A stretch of 64,000 bases of DNA from Myxococcales bacterium (GTDB lineage Bacteria; Myxococcota; Polyangia; Polyangiales; Polyangiaceae), in NCBI GenBank assembly GCA_003151595.1, contig PLXW01000049.1, forward strand, positions 1-64,000, in the 5' to 3' direction. The notes under the pieces were generated by a model. It was given only the letters and a program-made list of their open reading frames with translations, had not been told where the DNA came from and made no database searches. Below are positions 47,509 through 55,542 of the stretch, one piece after another (within the stretch, counting starts at the first letter, position 1; the number at the start of each line of letters is the position of its first letter). A program made the translations under genes and the position numbers.

Positions 47509-47748
47509 TTAGCCGGCCGACCGTCCGCTCCTGACTTGTTCGCCGAGGAGCTCGCGGGCGCCGTCGCGCTTCTCGAGATCGCGCCGGAGGCCGGACGGTT
47601 CTTCACTCGCCGCGAGCGAGGCGACGTCCGCCGATTGCTCCTGCCCGAGTGCCGGTACCACGTCTACTACCGCCGCGTGCGCGGCGAGGACGTCGTCACG
47701 ATCGTCAGCGTCTGGGGCGCGGTGCGCGGGCAAACGCCGAGCGTGTGA
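47509..47748 (+). pseudogene. ParE/RelE-type toxin remnant lacking its N-terminus
   Basis: The reading RPSAPDLFAEELAGAVALLE, then GDVRRLLLPECRYHVYYRR and ITIVSVWGAVRG-like end corresponds to the ParE plasmid-stabilisation toxin core and C-terminus. The usual first 25-30 residues are missing: a TGA at 47506-47508 immediately precedes the match and no start with ribosome-binding site is seen (the only candidate is a TTG at 47536). No antitoxin gene adjoins it. It looks like a truncated remnant of a toxin-antitoxin pair, which fits the disturbed character of this segment. Confidence 0.65.
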
Positions 47749-47758
47749 TCGCGAATCG

Positions 47759-48307
47759 TCACTCGATCGTCCACCGGACGAAGATCCGCTGCGTCCCGCG
47801 CACCACCTCGAAGGAGGCATGGTCAGCGCGCCTCAAGCGGGCATAGGCCTCGAGCGCTTGCTCCGTGCTCGCCAGGCTGATCCCCATGATTCGATCTACC
47901 CGATCCTCGTTCTTGAAACCCAAGACGCTCAGCACTGAGTCTGGCGACATGTTGAGCAGTCGGACGCCGACGACCGCCCCATTGACGTACTCCGGCAAGA
48001 TCCGGAGCGACCTGAGCAGCGACCCCTGGTTGTCGAACAAGGCGTCGAATGCCCGGCGCTGGATGTGGAGGGTGCCGTCGCCGTTTGCGTGGACCCCCTT
48101 CAGGATCGTCCAGGGCGCTTCGTGCTCCGCTTGCTCCTCGGCGAACATGGTGATCCCCTGCGACACGAGCTCGAGCTGCACCGCGTCGACCTGATGCCTG
48201 GCGTCTCGGAGGCTTGCTTCGAGCCTCGCGATTTCCCGATCCTCTCGGCGGCCGCATCCGCAGACAGCGAGAGCCAGGACGACGGCGACGATGAGGCGCG
48301 CAGCCAT
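47759..48307 (-). CDS. GspC-like PDZ lipoprotein, copy 2
   Basis: Protein of 182 residues. A short signal with lipobox-like AVCGC, then a helical coiled-coil-like segment (REIARLEASLRDARHQVDAV) and a C-terminal domain starting GVRLLNMSPDSVLSVLGFKN and continuing RIMGISLASTEQALEAYARL, the hallmark of the PDZ/HR-like end of type II secretion GspC. The ATG at 48307 overlaps the stop of its paralogue (TGATG), so both are translated together. No other type II secretion genes are in the window, so these may be accessory or repurposed modules. Confidence 0.7.
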   Translation of the reverse strand: MAARLIVAVVLALAVCGCGRREDREIARLEASLRDARHQVDAVQLELVSQGITMFAEEQAEHEAPWTILKGVHANGDGTLHIQRRAFDALFDNQGSLLRSLRILPEYVNGAVVGVRLLNMSPDSVLSVLGFKNEDRVDRIMGISLASTEQALEAYARLRRADHASFEVVRGTQRIFVRWTIE

Positions 48308-48870
48308 CACTCGATCTCGTAGTCGCGGACGATCTGCTCCGAGCCCCGTCGCAAGTGCACGGAGACGGTCGTCGTAGCGTCGCGCACGCTCACGTAGGCG
48401 CGAAGCGCGTCCTCATGATTCGTCAGATCAATCCCGTTGATCTGCTCGACGACGTCCCCCCTCAAGAAACCCAGCGCGCTCAATACCGAGCCCTGCGGAA
48501 CGTCGAGCAGACGAATCCCGACGACGAAGTTTCCTGTGGAATCGTCCCGCTGCGGGAGGAAGTGACTCAATCTGAACGCGGTCGTTCCAGGCTGAAGCAT
48601 GCGGCGGAGAGCTCCCCGCTCGACGTCGAACGAGTTTCCAGTCACCAGATGAATTCCTTTCCTGATCTCGTCCACTTCGCGCATGTCCTGAGTCTCGAAC
48701 GAGGGAAGATTGGTGATGCTGCGCGAGACGACCTCTTCGTGCAGCGCGGTGATCTGTTGCTCGACGTCGTGGAGGCCCGTCCTCAGGCTCGCCAGCTCCC
48801 GCTCTCTTCGACGCTCGCATCCGCAGAGGGCGAGGAGCAGGGAGCCAGCGATGACAAGGCGCGGGATCAT
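48307..48870 (-). CDS. GspC-like PDZ lipoprotein, copy 1
   Basis: Protein of 187 residues, paralogous to the next gene. Signal LLLALCGC with lipid-anchored Cys, a coiled-coil-like helix (ELASLRTGLHDVEQQITALH) and the C-terminal domain VVGIRLLDVPQGSVLSALGF, then QINGIDLTNHEDALRAYVSV. The two proteins differ widely (roughly one third identical by eye), so the duplication is old. The ATG at 48870 starts the pair. Suggested role: periplasmic coupling in secretion, by family resemblance only. Confidence 0.7.
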   Translation of the reverse strand: MIPRLVIAGSLLLALCGCERRRERELASLRTGLHDVEQQITALHEEVVSRSITNLPSFETQDMREVDEIRKGIHLVTGNSFDVERGALRRMLQPGTTAFRLSHFLPQRDDSTGNFVVGIRLLDVPQGSVLSALGFLRGDVVEQINGIDLTNHEDALRAYVSVRDATTTVSVHLRRGSEQIVRDYEIE

Positions 48871-49032
48871 CTCGCGACGATACCCGAGCGCCCTCCCGCC
48901 CCCTCTCCGAACCCACTCCGCGCGAAGAACGTAGCTCAGAGCTGCACGAGACCAAGCGCTGCCCAGGAGGGCCGAGGAGACGGACTTCCTGTCCGTTGAC
49001 GAGTCCCGACGCCGGCAGCGCGCCGGTATCGT

Positions 49033-49047
49033 GCAGCTATGAGCTGC
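49033..49047. terminator. Small hairpin behind the tRNA
   Basis: GCAGCT-ATG-AGCTGC, perfect six-base arms with a three-base loop, seven bases beyond the 3' end of the tRNA-Arg gene. No T-run follows, so its termination role is uncertain; it could also be a processing signal. Confidence 0.35.
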
Positions 49048-49053
49048 GTTCTG

Positions 49054-49127
49054 TACGCCCGGTCCGATTCGAACGGACGACTCCCGGCTTCGAAGGCCGA
49101 TGCTCTATCCAGCTGAGCTACGGGCGC
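49054..49127 (-). tRNA. tRNA-Arg (anticodon TCG)
   Basis: Reads GCGCCCG as acceptor arm, GCTC/GAGC D-stem, TCGGC/GCCGG anticodon stem around loop CTTCGAA (anticodon TCG, decodes CGA), GTCCG/CGGAC T-stem with TTCGAAT loop, and CGGGCGT closing the acceptor (one G-U pair) with discriminator A. CCA is not encoded. All four arms form. A tyrosine integrase gene begins 45 bp away, on the 5' side of the tRNA, so this gene may be the integration target. Confidence 0.95.
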
Positions 49128-49172
49128 AAGTAGTGAAAATGAAGTGACTTACGGACGCCTCTTACTCCGAGT

Positions 49173-50315
49173 CTACGCGGGGTTCAACGGCTGTTGCCCC
49201 ACTGTTACCCCAAGTCGGTCCATAGCGGCCCTGAGATCCGCGCGCGTCGTGTGCGCGTACCGCTGGGTCGTGGACAGATCGGCGTGACCGGCGAGCGCCT
49301 GCACCGCGGGCGCCGGGGCGCCGCAGCGAAAGAGGCTCGTCACGAAGTAGTGGCGGAGGTCGTGAAAGCGCCAGCCCGTGAGCCCCGCTCGGTGGCTCGC
49401 ACGCTTGAACGCCTGGTGAAGTCCGCGCTCGCCCCACGGTTCCCCGTGGCCCGTGATCGCGACGAGCGCGTTCGGGTCACGCTTTCCTTTCGGCGAAAGG
49501 TCACGGACGAGGACGTCAGGGAGCGGAATCATCCGCTCGTGCCCCGACTTCGGGGTCGAGAGAATGCCGCGGCATCGGCTCACGCGGACGGTGAGCGTCA
49601 GCGCCCTGAAGTCGATGTCCTTCCATCGGAGGGCGCGGATCTCGCCAGCGCGAAGGCCGGCGTAGGCGGCGAGCAGGAACGCTCGCCGATGTTCGGTCGA
49701 GAGCGTCGCGCCGAGAAGACGTTCGATCTCCTCGGGCGCAAGCGCCGTGTGGATCTGCCTCCCGCAGCGCGGCAGCTTCGGGAAGGGGGGCGGCTCGGAC
49801 AGGTAGCCTCGTTCGACCGCGAACCGGACCAGGATCGAGCGAAGCACGATCTGGTGGCCGCGTCGGGTCGACGGCGTCAGGCCATCCTCCACGAGCTTCG
49901 CATCGAGCTCGCGTACCTTGGATGGCGTGATCTGGGTGATCGGAAGGTGGCCGATCTCGTTCAGGAGGTACTTGAGCATCGATTCGTAGCAAATACGGGT
50001 CGAGGGCTTCAGGTTGCTGGTCGCGTACGCGGCCATGTACTCCTCAGCGACTTTGCTGAAGAGAGGTCCAGCGGGCGCTTCGGGCTCCGCCTCCGGCTCT
50101 TCGATGACGGGCTGACCGTGCTCGGACAAGACGCCGTACGGAGAGCCTGTAGTCGCTAAGCGCGCGAGGCGGCGCCGCTCTTCGGCGCGCGCTGCTTGGA
50201 GAGTCTGCACCTCGGCATCGTGGCGATACCGGGCGCGGGTTCCATCGGAATTGCGGAAACGGATGTCAACGATCAGACGCCGCTCTCCGCGGCGAGTCAC
50301 GGTACGCACAGCCAT
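49173..50315 (-). CDS. Tyrosine recombinase / phage-type integrase
   Basis: Protein of 380 residues. N-terminal Arm-type region (1-80), a SAM-like core-binding domain (about 85-175, FSKVAEEYMAAYATSNLKPS), and the catalytic domain. Visible catalytic residues: R222 (AGLRAGEI), K256 region (TPKSGHERMIPL), H318 and R321 (HDLRH), H344 (GHADL) and nucleophile Y353 (RYAHT). It is complete and should be active. It lies 45 bp from the tRNA-Arg, with its C-terminus nearest the tRNA. A start at ATG 50315 is preferred. Confidence 0.92.
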   Translation of the reverse strand: MAVRTVTRRGERRLIVDIRFRNSDGTRARYRHDAEVQTLQAARAEERRRLARLATTGSPYGVLSEHGQPVIEEPEAEPEAPAGPLFSKVAEEYMAAYATSNLKPSTRICYESMLKYLLNEIGHLPITQITPSKVRELDAKLVEDGLTPSTRRGHQIVLRSILVRFAVERGYLSEPPPFPKLPRCGRQIHTALAPEEIERLLGATLSTEHRRAFLLAAYAGLRAGEIRALRWKDIDFRALTLTVRVSRCRGILSTPKSGHERMIPLPDVLVRDLSPKGKRDPNALVAITGHGEPWGERGLHQAFKRASHRAGLTGWRFHDLRHYFVTSLFRCGAPAPAVQALAGHADLSTTQRYAHTTRADLRAAMDRLGVTVGQQPLNPA

Positions 50316-50378
50316 GGCGATTCCTTTCGGCCAGGGACGTGCGCTTCTGCGACGTCGAACCTAGCACGTCCGGTGCGC

Positions 50379-50678
50379 TCAGGCCGACGCACGGGCGCTC
50401 CAGCAGGGGTCGAGAAGGACGCGCCAGAGGCGCCCGAGCTTGCGTGCGCGGATCCCGTCGAACTCGGCGTGGACGCGGCCCTCGGTGTCGCGACGTGCGT
50501 TGCGTTCGATCGAGCGGCGCAGGGTCACGACATTCACGCCGAGGATCCGTGCGGCATCGTCAACGCGCATCCAGTAGGCGCCCGCGACTGCGCGCGGCGC
50601 GGACGTGCGCCGCGTCGGCTGCGGGCTCTCGCCGTCCGTCTCGAGCCCTCCTGGGCGACGCCGATCCTCGCCGCTCAC
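50379..50678 (-). CDS. Excisionase-like small HTH protein
   Basis: Protein of 99 residues. The core YWMRVDDAARILGVNVVTLRR is an excisionase/MerR-type HTH that typically directs excision or regulates integrase. A GTG start at 50678 gives a four-base GTGA overlap with the upstream gene. It sits 63 bp from the integrase gene, the usual order for an int-xis pair. The N-terminal Pro/Thr-rich part is probably disordered. Confidence 0.65.
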   Translation of the reverse strand: MSGEDRRRPGGLETDGESPQPTRRTSAPRAVAGAYWMRVDDAARILGVNVVTLRRSIERNARRDTEGRVHAEFDGIRARKLGRLWRVLLDPCWSARASA

Positions 50679-51139
50679 GGCCAACTCGCGATCGAGACGC
50701 GCGCGACGGAGACGCGGGCTACGGTGACCTCGACTCGTCGCGCGCCTCCGCGCGCCGTCGGCGCCTCGGCTTCTCGGTCGTGGCGCGCGGGCCTCGCGTT
50801 GCTGCGCGTCTCCCGCGTCGCGCCGAAGCCGGCGCGGTACGCGCTCGCCGCAAGGGCCCCGTTGCCGAGTGCCTGCGCGTGCTGCGCGAGACGATCCTCG
50901 CCGTCACCGGCGAGCGCGAAGGCATGGAGCAGCGTACCCACGAGCAACGAAGTGACGCCGTCGTCCGAACCGCCACGAGCGCCATCGACGATCCCGAGCG
51001 CGCAAGCCATGCCTGCCGTTTCCAGAGCTGCAACGCCCGGCGCGACCGGCCGCTCGGGTTCTTTTGCTCTCGCGCGGATCTGCGCGCGGGCGCGATCAGC
51101 TGCGACTCGTGACGCGGCGAGTGATTCTCGTGTGAACAT
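50675..51139 (-). CDS. Unknown small helical protein of the integrated element
   Basis: Protein of 154 residues. I do not recognise it. It is basic and alpha-helical, with an Arg/Ala-rich N-terminus (AADRARAQIRARAKEPERPV), an Ala/Gly-rich hydrophobic middle (GTLLHAFALAGDGED) and an Arg-rich end. Its ATG has GAAGGAG eight bases upstream. It overlaps the excisionase-like gene, so the two form one transcript reading toward the integrase. It may be a transfer or replication accessory protein, but this is a guess from context. Confidence 0.55.
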   Translation of the reverse strand: MFTRESLAASRVAADRARAQIRARAKEPERPVAPGVAALETAGMACALGIVDGARGGSDDGVTSLLVGTLLHAFALAGDGEDRLAQHAQALGNGALAASAYRAGFGATRETRSNARPARHDREAEAPTARGGARRVEVTVARVSVARVSIASWP

Positions 51140-51218
51140 CCTTCAGCTCCTTCTTTCGGGTATCCCTTTGACCGAGTTAAGCGGGCCCGGACGAGGTGCA
51201 AGGTCGCCGGCTCGCAAC

Positions 51219-51300
51219 GTGTCAACTCGCGCGTCAACTCACATGTCATTTGACATTTGGTATCTCGAAGCCTGTTTCTCGATGTGCGGCGAGTTGACAC
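51219..51300. repeat. 12-base inverted repeat, with extra half-sites
   Basis: GTGTCAACTCGC and its exact inverse GCGAGTTGACAC, 58 bases apart, with an extra GTCAACTC copy at 51233-51240 and a TGACAT palindrome (51243-51256) between. The arrangement looks like binding sites for a single protein, such as the excisionase-like or integrase protein nearby. Confidence 0.65.
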
Positions 51301-51533
51301 GAAACCGTGTTTGCGACCGCGATTGCTGACAAAAGTATTTTTCTCCACCCCCCTAAGCCCAGGGGCTCTCAAGCGTGTATTTCGCTCCGAGACTCGACGG
51401 CGACGGGAATAGATCGGCTGGAGGCGGCACGCCGATCCGCCTTCCGCTCCGTCCATGTTCACCGCGCTCATGTGATCGGAGATAACCCCTCACTCTGGCG
51501 GTACAAGGACTGCGCGGGCGTGCGGGGTGACTT

Positions 51534-51566
51534 CACGTGACGCCTCACATGACGCTTCACATGACG
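51534..51566 (+). repeat. Three short direct repeats (iteron-like)
   Basis: CACGTGACG, CACATGACG and CACATGACG separated by three bases each, giving a 12-bp period. Iteron-like arrays of this kind are common in replication origins and in integrase arm sites. Only three copies are present. Confidence 0.6.
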
Positions 51567-51761
51567 GGTGAATTTGCGGAGCTAGGCGGGTTTTTCGGGC
51601 GTTCGTGGGAGCCGTCACTCGCCATCATCGGTGCCACGTAGTGACGCCTCGTTTCTGCGACGGCGATGTCGATTTCGGCGCCCTTCGAGAAGCGAGAGTG
51701 TGAAACCGGCCAGGACGTGGTCTAACTCGGGGCGCAGACAGATCGAAGGGAGCTCGTCAAA

Positions 51762-52160
51762 ATGAGTCTGAAGACTGAAATCGAGGTGCTCGCGCAGCGG
51801 TTCGCGGACGGCGTTCTGAACGCTCTTCGTCACGCGTCGCTAGAAGACTTGGTCGAGGGGCGAATGGCTGGGACAGCAAACAGCGCGCCGAAGACAGCGA
51901 GGGTCGGCGGAGGCACCTCGGGTGCGGGCGCACGAGCGAAGAGTGGTCGCGCTCGCCGATCACCGTCCGATATCGAACATGTCACTGGCGTGATCGTGGC
52001 GAAGCTTCGTGAGCATCGCGCGGGACTTCGCAGCGAGCAGCTTCAGAAGGTGCTTCGACTCTCAAAACAAGAGATCGTCGGCCCGCTGACGGCGGCACTC
52101 GCGGCGAAGAAGATCGTCAAGACGGGCGAGAAGCGGGCGACCACCTACTTCGCGAGGTAG
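51762..52160 (+). CDS. Winged-helix DNA-binding protein
   Basis: Protein of 132 residues. A Gly/Ala/Arg linker separates a helical N-terminus (TEIEVLAQRFADGVLNAL) from a C-terminal HTH-like domain: IEHVTGVIVAKLREHRAGLR, SEQLQKVLRLSKQEIVGPLT, then the wing KKIVKTGEKRATTYF. Small proteins of this type recur in myxobacterial genomes, often near mobile DNA. GAAGGGAG lies upstream of the ATG. It is transcribed away from the repeat-rich tract, so it may bind there. Target unknown. Confidence 0.72.
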   Translation: MSLKTEIEVLAQRFADGVLNALRHASLEDLVEGRMAGTANSAPKTARVGGGTSGAGARAKSGRARRSPSDIEHVTGVIVAKLREHRAGLRSEQLQKVLRLSKQEIVGPLTAALAAKKIVKTGEKRATTYFAR

Positions 52161-52194
52161 CGCGCGTCACGGCATCGGGCGGCAGGCGGGAAAC

Positions 52195-52827
52195 TCACCG
52201 CAGCTGGAGAGTCTCCATGACGCGCAGCAGCTCTCCGCCGACCGGCGCGATCGACTCCCCCTGGTGGACGATCTCGACAAGGTCGATCCGGTGGTCCGCT
52301 CGGATGAGCGCCTCGGAGCTCAGATGCGAATACGGCGCACGCTGCCCCTTCACCGTGCGCCGCACGATGTACTCGCGCCCCTGCGCGTTCCACGTCGCGA
52401 TCGGGATCCGCTCGCCCACAAGCTCGGCCCCCTTCGCCTTGGCGTCTTTCTCGTACCGCTCGAGGACGTCCTTCCAAGGATCGATCGGTGAATCGACGCG
52501 CTCGTAGATCGCGAACAGGTACTCGTTCGGCGAGACGTACTCGATGTAGCGCTTCTCGGGAGCCAGACTCGCGCGCCGAATCTTCCAATCCGCAGGGCGC
52601 GAGATGCGCACTGTGCCGCCGAGGATGCTGACACCGACGTACTCGGGGAGCCGCCCTTGCGCCTTGCGGTCCAGCGGCGGGTAGGGGCGCTCGAACGCGC
52701 CGTTCTTCGAGGAGCCCGGCTGGTCGTCGAACTGGTAGAAGGTGCCGTTTTCGAGCGCGATCGGCGGCGGTCCGCCGCAACCAACGACGGTGGCTGCGAA
52801 GAGAAATCCAAACGCGATGCGCCGCAT
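52195..52827 (-). CDS. Lipoprotein, unknown function
   Basis: Protein of 210 residues. Signal FGFLFAATVVGCGG with a good lipobox. The mature part has alternating strands and charged segments (PADWKIRRASLAPEKRYIEY, NAQGREYIVRRTVKG, IDLVEIVHQGESIAP), with no named family that I recognise. ATG at 52827 begins the signal peptide. It is divergent from the next lipoprotein gene and convergent with the winged-helix gene. Confidence 0.62.
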   Translation of the reverse strand: MRRIAFGFLFAATVVGCGGPPPIALENGTFYQFDDQPGSSKNGAFERPYPPLDRKAQGRLPEYVGVSILGGTVRISRPADWKIRRASLAPEKRYIEYVSPNEYLFAIYERVDSPIDPWKDVLERYEKDAKAKGAELVGERIPIATWNAQGREYIVRRTVKGQRAPYSHLSSEALIRADHRIDLVEIVHQGESIAPVGGELLRVMETLQLR

Positions 52828-52894
52828 GCCCGACGAAACTAGCAGGGCGGTCGCCGGGCGAGAAGACTCCTCCCCCATCGCGCGAGGCTACGGT

Positions 52895-53458
52895 ATGACG
52901 CATCCAGCGATGCGCATCCACTGGCTTGCCGGCGCCTTGGTTCTCGCTTGCGGATGCGGTGGCTATCGGCTGCCGAAGACCGAGGGGGTGGACCCGAGCG
53001 CGCAGATTTCAGGCTCGATGTCGCTTGGCAACGTGCGCCTGAATCCGAGCGTCTGCGAAGGGGTCGACCTCACCCCCGACTACGCGACGCTCGACGAGAA
53101 GGCCGTCGTCGAATTCTTGAAGAAGCGCGGGTTCCCTGTTCGAACCGTCCCCGCCCGCAGTGATCTCGTCTACGTCGAGTTCCAGCTGAACCCCGATCGC
53201 GATGAATGGGTCCGGCTGCGCGTCGCCATTCTGCCGAACGCTCCCCAAGCAGGGCTCGAGCTTCACCGCGGCATGCTGCACACCGGGCCCGGCTCTTGGG
53301 GCGTGCACCGCAGCAACCTCGCCGTGCTCGTTCCCGTCGGCGATCTGAGCGACATCATCGCCTTCGCGGCGAAGACGAAGCTCGCCTGCTGGGGAGTCCT
53401 CACGGTCGCCGGCGCCGACGACGCGATGGTGATTCCCGGCGGCTATCGCGAGCTCTGA
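52895..53458 (+). CDS. Small lipoprotein next to the T6SS cluster
   Basis: Protein of 187 residues. Signal LAGALVLACGCGG with lipidated Cys. The mature part contains NVRLNPSVCEGVDLTPDYAT, VRLRVAILPNAPQAGLELHR and a GSWGVHRSNLAVLVPVGD stretch, a compact alpha/beta domain unknown to me. ATG at 52895 follows GAGG by seven bases; a second ATG five codons later is possible. It converges on the T6SS operon, with a strong terminator between, so co-regulation is not implied, though position near TssC is suggestive. Confidence 0.65.
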   Translation: MTHPAMRIHWLAGALVLACGCGGYRLPKTEGVDPSAQISGSMSLGNVRLNPSVCEGVDLTPDYATLDEKAVVEFLKKRGFPVRTVPARSDLVYVEFQLNPDRDEWVRLRVAILPNAPQAGLELHRGMLHTGPGSWGVHRSNLAVLVPVGDLSDIIAFAAKTKLACWGVLTVAGADDAMVIPGGYREL

Positions 53459-53474
53459 GCGCACAAACGCGCAT

Positions 53475-53508
53475 TCGGCGCGTTTCACCGGAGGGCGAAA
53501 CGCGCCGA
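53475..53508. terminator. Bidirectional hairpin terminator at the end of the T6SS operon
   Basis: TCGGCGCGTTTC pairs perfectly (12 bp) with GAAACGCGCCGA around a ten-base loop, between the convergent lipoprotein and tssC ends. Confidence 0.75.
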
Positions 53509-53529
53509 GCCTCGCTGCGAGGGTACTCG

Positions 53530-55014
53530 CTACTCCTTGTCGAGCTTACCGACGAGGCTGAGGGTGAAGAACGCCCCCATGTACTTGAAGTGCGGACGCA
53601 CCTTCATCTCGACCTTGTACCAACCCGCGTCTCCCGGAACGTCGACCACCTTGATCGAGGCCTGACGGAGAGGGCGCTTGCCACGAACGGTCGGCGACGG
53701 GGCCTCCATGTCGGCCACGTACTGCTTGATCCACTCGTTCAACTCCCCCTCGAGATCCGCGCGCTCCTTGGACGTCCCAATCTGCTCGCGCTGAATCACT
53801 TTGAGATAGTGCGCGAGCCGGCACGCCACGAAGAGGTAAGGGAGTTGGGTGCCGAGTCTGTAGTTGAGCTCCGCGTCCTTCCCTTCGGGTGACTGCCCAA
53901 ACGTCTTGGGCTTCTGCGTGCTGTTCGCGCTGAAGAAGGCCGCGTTGTCCGAATCCTTGCGGTACGTGAGCGAAATGAACCCTTGCTCCGAGAGCTCGTA
54001 CTCGCGACGCTCGCTGATGAGAACCTCGGTCGGGATCTTGATCTGCTCGGCGCCCATCGCCGAATAGAGGTGCAAGGGGAGGTTGTCGACGGTGCCGCCG
54101 GCTTGGGGGCCGATGATGTTCGGGCACCATCGGAACTTGGCGAAACTGTCCGCGATGCGCGTCGCAAACGCGTAGACCGAGTTCCCCCACAGATAGTCGT
54201 CGTGGCTCTCCTTGACGGACTCCTCGTAGTTGAACGTCTTCACCGGCGTCGTCGTCGGCCCATAGGGGAGCCGCAAGAGGAAGCGCGGCGCGACGAGGCC
54301 GACGTAGCGCGCGTCCTCGCTCTCACGGAACGCCCGCCATTTGGCGTATTGCGGCCCTTCGAAGAGCGACTCCAGATCCTTCAGGTTCGGCAACCCGAGC
54401 ACGTCCTTCAAACCGAAGAACTGCGGCCCGGCAGAAGCGAAGAACGGCGCGTGCGCCATCGCCGAGACCGCGGCGACCTTCTGCAGCAACGCGATGTCCT
54501 GCGCGCCCGGTCCAAGCTCGTAGTTCGAGAAGACCGCGCCGTAAGGCTTGCCGCCGAACTGCCCGTACTCCGCCGAGTAGATGATCTTGTAGAGGCCACT
54601 CTTGGTGATCTCGGGGGCGTCCTCGAAGTCCGTGAGGAGATCCTCCTTGGACGCGTTGAGAACCTCGCACCGAATGTTCTCGCGGAAGTCGGTCCGGTCG
54701 ACGGCGAACTTCAGCCCGCGCCACGCTGACTCCAGCTTCTGGAAGTCTTTGTGATGAAGCACTTGATCGAGCTGGCTCGAGATCTTCGCGTCGAGCTCGG
54801 CGATCATCGCGTCGACGATCGCTTTGTCGATCCGCTCCTGCGCGTGCTCGGGCTTCAACAGTTCGGAGATGAGCGAACGCACGCCACGTCGAGCGACGTC
54901 GTACCCGTCGTCGGCCTTCTGCATCTTCGTCTCGGCGAGGATCTCGTCGAGCAACGATGCGGACGCGTCGGTCGTGACCTGGCCGGCCTCTTTCTCAGTC
55001 TTACCCTCGGCCAT
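53530..55014 (-). CDS. tssC: Type VI secretion sheath subunit TssC (VipB)
   Basis: Large sheath subunit of 494 residues that, with TssB, builds the contractile tail around the Hcp tube in the cytoplasm. Features of the TssC/ImpD/VipB family: AWRGLKFAVDRTDFRENIRC, SAEYGQFGGKPYGAVFSNYE, LGLPNLKDLESLFEGPQYAK and the end YKVEMKVRPHFKYMGAFFTL. GGGGAGG lies ahead of the ATG, which follows the tssB stop by two bases. Full length for the family. TssB/TssC heterodimers bind ClpV, but no clpV is visible in the window. Confidence 0.95.
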   Translation of the reverse strand: MAEGKTEKEAGQVTTDASASLLDEILAETKMQKADDGYDVARRGVRSLISELLKPEHAQERIDKAIVDAMIAELDAKISSQLDQVLHHKDFQKLESAWRGLKFAVDRTDFRENIRCEVLNASKEDLLTDFEDAPEITKSGLYKIIYSAEYGQFGGKPYGAVFSNYELGPGAQDIALLQKVAAVSAMAHAPFFASAGPQFFGLKDVLGLPNLKDLESLFEGPQYAKWRAFRESEDARYVGLVAPRFLLRLPYGPTTTPVKTFNYEESVKESHDDYLWGNSVYAFATRIADSFAKFRWCPNIIGPQAGGTVDNLPLHLYSAMGAEQIKIPTEVLISERREYELSEQGFISLTYRKDSDNAAFFSANSTQKPKTFGQSPEGKDAELNYRLGTQLPYLFVACRLAHYLKVIQREQIGTSKERADLEGELNEWIKQYVADMEAPSPTVRGKRPLRQASIKVVDVPGDAGWYKVEMKVRPHFKYMGAFFTLSLVGKLDKE

Positions 55015-55016
55015 GA

Positions 55017-55511
55017 TCAGCCCTCCCCTTTGTCGACGCCCAGCTCTGCGAGCAGGCGCTCACGCGCCGCGCTGTCGCCGAGCACGGCCTGAATCTTCTT
55101 TCGAAACGCCGGAACGTTTCCGAGCGGCCCCTTGAGAGCCGTCAGCGCGGCGCGCAGCTCAACAAGGGTCCGGATCTCGGGAACCTGTTCGGCGACCGCG
55201 TCAGGACCGAAGTCCGACAGTTTCTTGAACTTCAATTTCACGGCCATCTCCGCCCCCTTCTCACCGGTGAGGGTGTTGGGGACCGTGAGATCGACGCCGA
55301 GGTTGTGCTCGGCCAAGACCTGCTGGAAGTTGTCTTTGTCGATGTTGATCGGCTTGCGATCCTCGACGGGGCGCTCGTCGGCGTGACCGGTGTAGTCGCC
55401 GACGAACAGCATCTTCAGCGGGAGTTCGACTTCGGCCTGACGGTCGCCCGTGGCCGGCTTGTAGGTGATGTTGACGCGCTCTTTCGGCGCTACAGACTGG
55501 TCGTCCGCCAT
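55017..55511 (-). CDS. tssB: Type VI secretion sheath subunit TssB (VipA)
   Basis: Small sheath subunit of 164 residues. Recognised by RVNITYKPATGDRQAEVELP, LKMLFVGDYTGHADERPVED and KLKFKKLSDFGPDAVAEQVP, and the C-terminal helix that binds TssC. GAGGGAG stands seven bases before the ATG. It lies 31 bp behind tssA and two bases before tssC in one transcript. Confidence 0.95.
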   Translation of the reverse strand: MADDQSVAPKERVNITYKPATGDRQAEVELPLKMLFVGDYTGHADERPVEDRKPINIDKDNFQQVLAEHNLGVDLTVPNTLTGEKGAEMAVKLKFKKLSDFGPDAVAEQVPEIRTLVELRAALTALKGPLGNVPAFRKKIQAVLGDSAARERLLAELGVDKGEG

Positions 55512-55542
55512 GGTCTACTCCCTCGGGAAAACTTGAGAAACG

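Larger units (their letters stand above)
51140..51761. other. Gene-free 622-bp tract with inverted and direct repeats
   Basis: No convincing gene. It holds a 12-base inverted repeat GTGTCAACTCGC (51219-51230)/GCGAGTTGACAC (51289-51300), a second GTCAACTC half-site at 51233-51240, a palindrome ATGTCA-TT-TGACAT (51243-51256), and three 12-bp-spaced CACATGACG-type repeats (51534-51566). Base composition is lower in GC than the surroundings, with TATT- and AAAGTATTTTTC-like patches. These features suit a control, attachment or origin region of a mobile element. Confidence 0.65.

Noticed and set aside
48925..48945. GTAGCTCAG, resembling the D-arm of a tRNA
   Set aside because: Only nine bases match; no other tRNA arm can be formed around it.
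51307..51540. A 77-residue open frame in the repeat-rich tract
   Set aside because: It has no ribosome-binding site, no known domain, and overlaps probable control sequences.
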